Shown: positions 61,562 to 64,000 of the stretch, piece after piece | How the letters are laid out: each line of letters opens with the position of its first letter | Position numbering within the stretch: the first letter of the stretch is position 1 | Assembly (NCBI RefSeq): GCF_013450295.1 | Contig: NZ_SKBR01000002.1 | Location: forward strand, 682,001 to 746,000 | DNA length: 64,000 nucleotides | Reading direction: 5' to 3' | Source of the DNA: Streptomyces sp. AJS327 | GTDB lineage: Bacteria; Actinomycetota; Actinomycetes; Streptomycetales; Streptomycetaceae | Made by a program: the position numbers and the translations under genes | The notes under the pieces: model-generated | What the model was told of the DNA's origin: nothing | What the model saw: the letters and a program-made list of their open reading frames with translations, nothing else | The model's database searches: none

Positions 61562-64000
61562 GTGCCCGCGCTCGACGAACCCCTCAGCAAGGTCCTCGGC
61601 GGCAACACCGCGAAGGTGATGGCCGAGCACCTCGATCTCCGCACCGTGGGAGACCTGCTCCACCACTACCCGCGCCGGTACGCCGAGCGCGGTGAGCTGA
61701 CCGGTCTCGCCGACCTCCCGCTCGACGAGCACGTCACCGTGGTCGCGCGGGTCGCCGACGCCCGGATGCACCGGTTCAACCGGGGGCGCGGCCAGCGGCT
61801 GGAGGTCACCCTGACCGACGGCAGCGGACGCCTCCAGCTCGTCTTCTTCGGCCGGGGCGCGCACGTCCCGCAGCAGAAGCTGCTCCCCGGGCGCCGCGGC
61901 ATGTTCGCGGGCAAGGTCGGCGTCTTCAACGGCCGTCTCCAGCTGGCCCATCCGCAGTACGAACTGCTGGACGGCGAGGACGACCCGGCCGACGACTCCA
62001 CCCGCGTCGACGCCTTCGCGAACCGGCTGCTGCCGATCTACCCGGCCTGCGCCCAACTCCCCTCGTGGAAGCTGGAGAAGGCGGTCGACACCCTGCTGCG
62101 CACCATGGAGAGCGGTGGCTGGCGGGAGCTGACCGACCCGCTGCCCGAGACCGTGCGCCAGGGGCGGCGCCTCCTCCCCCTGGCCGAGGCGCTGACCAAG
62201 GCGCACCACCCGCGCGACCGGCGGGAGGTGGCCGAGGCGCGGTCCCGGCTGAAGTGGGACGAGGCGTTCGTCCTCCAGACCGCGCTGGCCCGCCGCCGGC
62301 AGGCCGAGACCCAACTGCCCGCCACACCCCGCCCGGAGCGCGGCGGCGGACTGCTGGAGGCGTTCGACGCCGCGCTGCCGTTCACCCTCACCGGCGGGCA
62401 GCGCCGGGTCAGCGGGGAGATCCTCGCTGACCTCGCCACCAGCCACCCGATGCACCGCCTCCTCCAGGGCGAGGTCGGCTCGGGCAAGGCCCAGCCGCTC
62501 GACGCCGGGGTGCTCACCCCGAGCGGGTACCGCCCCATCGGCGACCTCCGGGTGGGCGACCCGGTGATCACCCCCTCCGGCGAGATCGCCCCGGTGGACG
62601 GGGTGTTCCCCCAGGGCGAGCGGGACATCTGGCGCCTGGAGCTGTCCGACGGCAGTAGCGTGGAGTGCGACGACGAGCACCTGTGGATCGTCGGCACCAG
62701 CCGCCAGTGGCGCAGCGGCGCGCCCCCCAGCGTCCTCACCACCCGGCGGATCCGCGAGGAACTGCTCGCCCCGGACGGCTCACCGGTCTGGTACCTGCCC
62801 GAGGCCACCCCCGTCGACCTCGACGGCGCGGAGCCCCGCCCGCTCGACGCCCACCTCCTCGGCACCCTGCTCGTGGGCGGCACCCCCGCCGGGCCCCCGG
62901 ACCCCGCCGCGTCCGGGCCACGGGAGGCGCTGGCCGCGCTGGGGGTGGACCCGTCCCCACGCCGCGCCGCCGTCCCCGGCGCCTACCGGAACGCCCCGCT
63001 CAAGGAGCGGCTCGCGCTGACGCGGGGGCTGCTGGACACGGCGGGCGAGGCCGCCCCGGACGGCCACGGCGTGCGCTTCCGCTGCCCGTCGCCCGCGCTG
63101 GCCGGGGACCTGGCCTGGCTGGTCCGCTCGCTCGGCGGCTGGGCCCGGGTCGAGCACGGCCCGGAGTCGAGCGAGGTCACCGCCGAACTCCCCGCCGAGT
63201 ACCGCCCGTTCCGCTCCGAGCGGCGGACGGCCGGGCTGGCGCCGAGGAGCGGCGGGGCGGTGTTCCGGCGGGCCGTACGCCGGGTGGTGTGGGTGGGGCG
63301 CCGGCCGGCCCGCTGCATCAGCGTCCGACACCCGGAACACGCCTACGTGACGGACCACTTCACCGTGACCCACAACACCATGGTGGCGCTGCGCGCGATG
63401 CTCACCGTGGCCGACGCGGGCGGGCAGAGCGCCCTGCTCGCGCCGACCGAGGTCCTCGCCCAGCAGCACCACCGCTCGATCACCGAGATGCTGGGCGAAC
63501 TGGCGGTGCCCCGCCGGGTGTCCGGCCAGCCGGGCACCAAGGTCGTGCTGCTGACCGGCTCGATGGGCGCCCCGGCCCGGCGGCAGGCGCTGCTGGACCT
63601 GACGACGGGCGAGGCGGGCCTGGTCATCGGGACCCACGCGCTGATCGAGGACCGCGTCACCTTCCACGACCTCGGCCTCGTCGTGGTCGACGAGCAGCAC
63701 CGCTTCGGCGTGGAACAGCGGGACGCCCTGCGCGCCAAGGGCGAACAGCCGCCGCACCTGCTGGTGATGACGGCCACCCCCATCCCGCGCACGGTCGCCA
63801 TGACGGTCTTCGGCGACCTGGAGACCTCCGTGCTGGACGAGCTACCGAGCGGCAGGTCGCCCATCGCCACCCACGTCGTCCCGGTCGCGGACAAGCCGCA
63901 CTTCCTGACCCGCGCCTGGGAGCGGGTGCGCGAGGAGGTGGCCGCCGGCCACCAGGCGTACGTCGTCTGCCCCCGCATCGGGGACGAGGAGGAGCCCGCC
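61562..64000 (+). CDS. recG: ATP-dependent DNA helicase RecG, intein-containing, 3' end outside window
   Basis: The frame from GTG 61562 is open to the window end (813 codons so far). RecG rescues stalled replication forks and moves Holliday junctions. The N-terminal wedge/OB domain (about 40-160) includes RVADARMHRFNRGRGQRLEV and LVFFGRG. The helicase domain has GGQRRVSGEILADL, then motif I GEVGSGK (ending at Lys309). After the intein (310-605), motif I resumes as TMVALRAML, followed by LLAPTEVLAQQH, VVVDEQHRFGVEQR (DEQH at 710-713) and VMTATPIPRTVAMT. No ribosome site is seen; TGCAAT lies 6 nt before the GTG, so it may be leaderless. Activity requires splicing, since the intein splits the ATP-binding loop. 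Confidence 0.93.
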   Translation, partial: MPALDEPLSKVLGGNTAKVMAEHLDLRTVGDLLHHYPRRYAERGELTGLADLPLDEHVTVVARVADARMHRFNRGRGQRLEVTLTDGSGRLQLVFFGRGAHVPQQKLLPGRRGMFAGKVGVFNGRLQLAHPQYELLDGEDDPADDSTRVDAFANRLLPIYPACAQLPSWKLEKAVDTLLRTMESGGWRELTDPLPETVRQGRRLLPLAEALTKAHHPRDRREVAEARSRLKWDEAFVLQTALARRRQAETQLPATPRPERGGGLLEAFDAALPFTLTGGQRRVSGEILADLATSHPMHRLLQGEVGSGKAQPLDAGVLTPSGYRPIGDLRVGDPVITPSGEIAPVDGVFPQGERDIWRLELSDGSSVECDDEHLWIVGTSRQWRSGAPPSVLTTRRIREELLAPDGSPVWYLPEATPVDLDGAEPRPLDAHLLGTLLVGGTPAGPPDPAASGPREALAALGVDPSPRRAAVPGAYRNAPLKERLALTRGLLDTAGEAAPDGHGVRFRCPSPALAGDLAWLVRSLGGWARVEHGPESSEVTAELPAEYRPFRSERRTAGLAPRSGGAVFRRAVRRVVWVGRRPARCISVRHPEHAYVTDHFTVTHNTMVALRAMLTVADAGGQSALLAPTEVLAQQHHRSITEMLGELAVPRRVSGQPGTKVVLLTGSMGAPARRQALLDLTTGEAGLVIGTHALIEDRVTFHDLGLVVVDEQHRFGVEQRDALRAKGEQPPHLLVMTATPIPRTVAMTVFGDLETSVLDELPSGRSPIATHVVPVADKPHFLTRAWERVREEVAAGHQAYVVCPRIGDEEEPA
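62489..63376 (+). mobile_element. Class 3 intein in the RecG Walker A motif
   Basis: This is an in-frame 296-residue insertion, Ala310 to Asn605, between Lys309 and Thr606 of GSGK|TMVAL. Block A is AQPLDAGVLTPSGYRPIGDL with Ala, not Cys or Ser, first. Block B is VECDDEHLW with His373 and Trp375. Block F is PARCISVRHPEHAYVTDHF with Cys585. Block G is TVTHN|T with Thr603, His604 and Asn605. Trp, Cys and Thr at these positions are the class 3 signature, in which the block F Cys is the first nucleophile. The middle holds remnants of a LAGLIDADG endonuclease: LLGTLLVGGT (about 432) and GLLDTAGEA, each lacking the catalytic Asp. Confidence 0.92.

Noticed and set aside
62489..63376. Insertion as an inactivating mutation or pseudogene of recG
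   Set aside because: The frame is intact on both sides, the insertion point is exact within motif I, and the splicing residues are present, so an intein explains it better.

Overview
The window is a chromosomal segment of a Streptomyces or close relative. It is uniformly very GC-rich with G/C at third codon positions, uses many GTG starts, has two tandem 'conservon' operons, HupS, the acyl-CoA carboxylase epsilon subunit and an F420 gene (cofC). The gene order resembles what I remember of the S. coelicolor SCO551x-SCO556x region; that is recall, not an alignment. I see no insertion sequence, prophage, plasmid origin or CRISPR array. The one mobile element is an intein inside recG.

Layout. 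1-6415: secreted M23 peptidase, acidic membrane protein plus MMPL transporter, aldo/keto reductase, 2-hydroxyacid dehydrogenase. 6585-9983: membrane PAS-GGDEF-EAL protein with an intact GGDEF and I-site but a ruined EAL domain. 9980-15708: ilvBNC with an attenuator (leader peptide MRTRILVLGRRVG plus terminator), then serA. 15804-20088: PucR-type regulator divergent from proline dehydrogenase and P5C dehydrogenase. 20517-28907: 43-aa basic protein, purple acid phosphatase-like enzyme, leuB, ilvE, secreted beta-propeller protein, and cimA with its own isoleucine-type leader peptide and terminator. 29239-31106: accB-accE. 31379-31561: an unrecognised 60-aa peptide with a duplicated motif. 32175-42524: two cvnABCD operons sharing identical DNA blocks and a common promoter-proximal motif. 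42604-45387: FAH-family protein, gltX, tRNA-Gln and two tRNA-Glu. 45737-50094: MerR-type regulator/DUF4188 pair, then ndgR divergent from leuCD. 50209-57834: small protein, hupS, cofC, plsC-gpsA-ddl, a DUF3515 lipoprotein, a stand-alone AsnC-type domain and thiL. 58003-64000: thiD, rpmB, a DAK2/FakA-like protein and recG, cut by the window end.

Metabolic logic. The main theme is branched-chain amino acid synthesis in dispersed units: ilvBNC, leuB, ilvE, cimA and leuCD. They show several control devices: two ribosome-sensing attenuators, a possible upstream ORF before leuB, a structured ilvE leader, and IclR-type control of leuCD by NdgR. Many transcripts appear leaderless, with a -10 hexamer 5-7 nt before the start codon.

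Most striking feature. recG is split exactly inside its Walker A motif (GSGK|T) by a 296-residue in-frame intein. The intein lacks an N-terminal Cys/Ser but carries the Trp-Cys-Thr triad of class 3 inteins. Its LAGLIDADG endonuclease remnant has lost both catalytic Asp residues.
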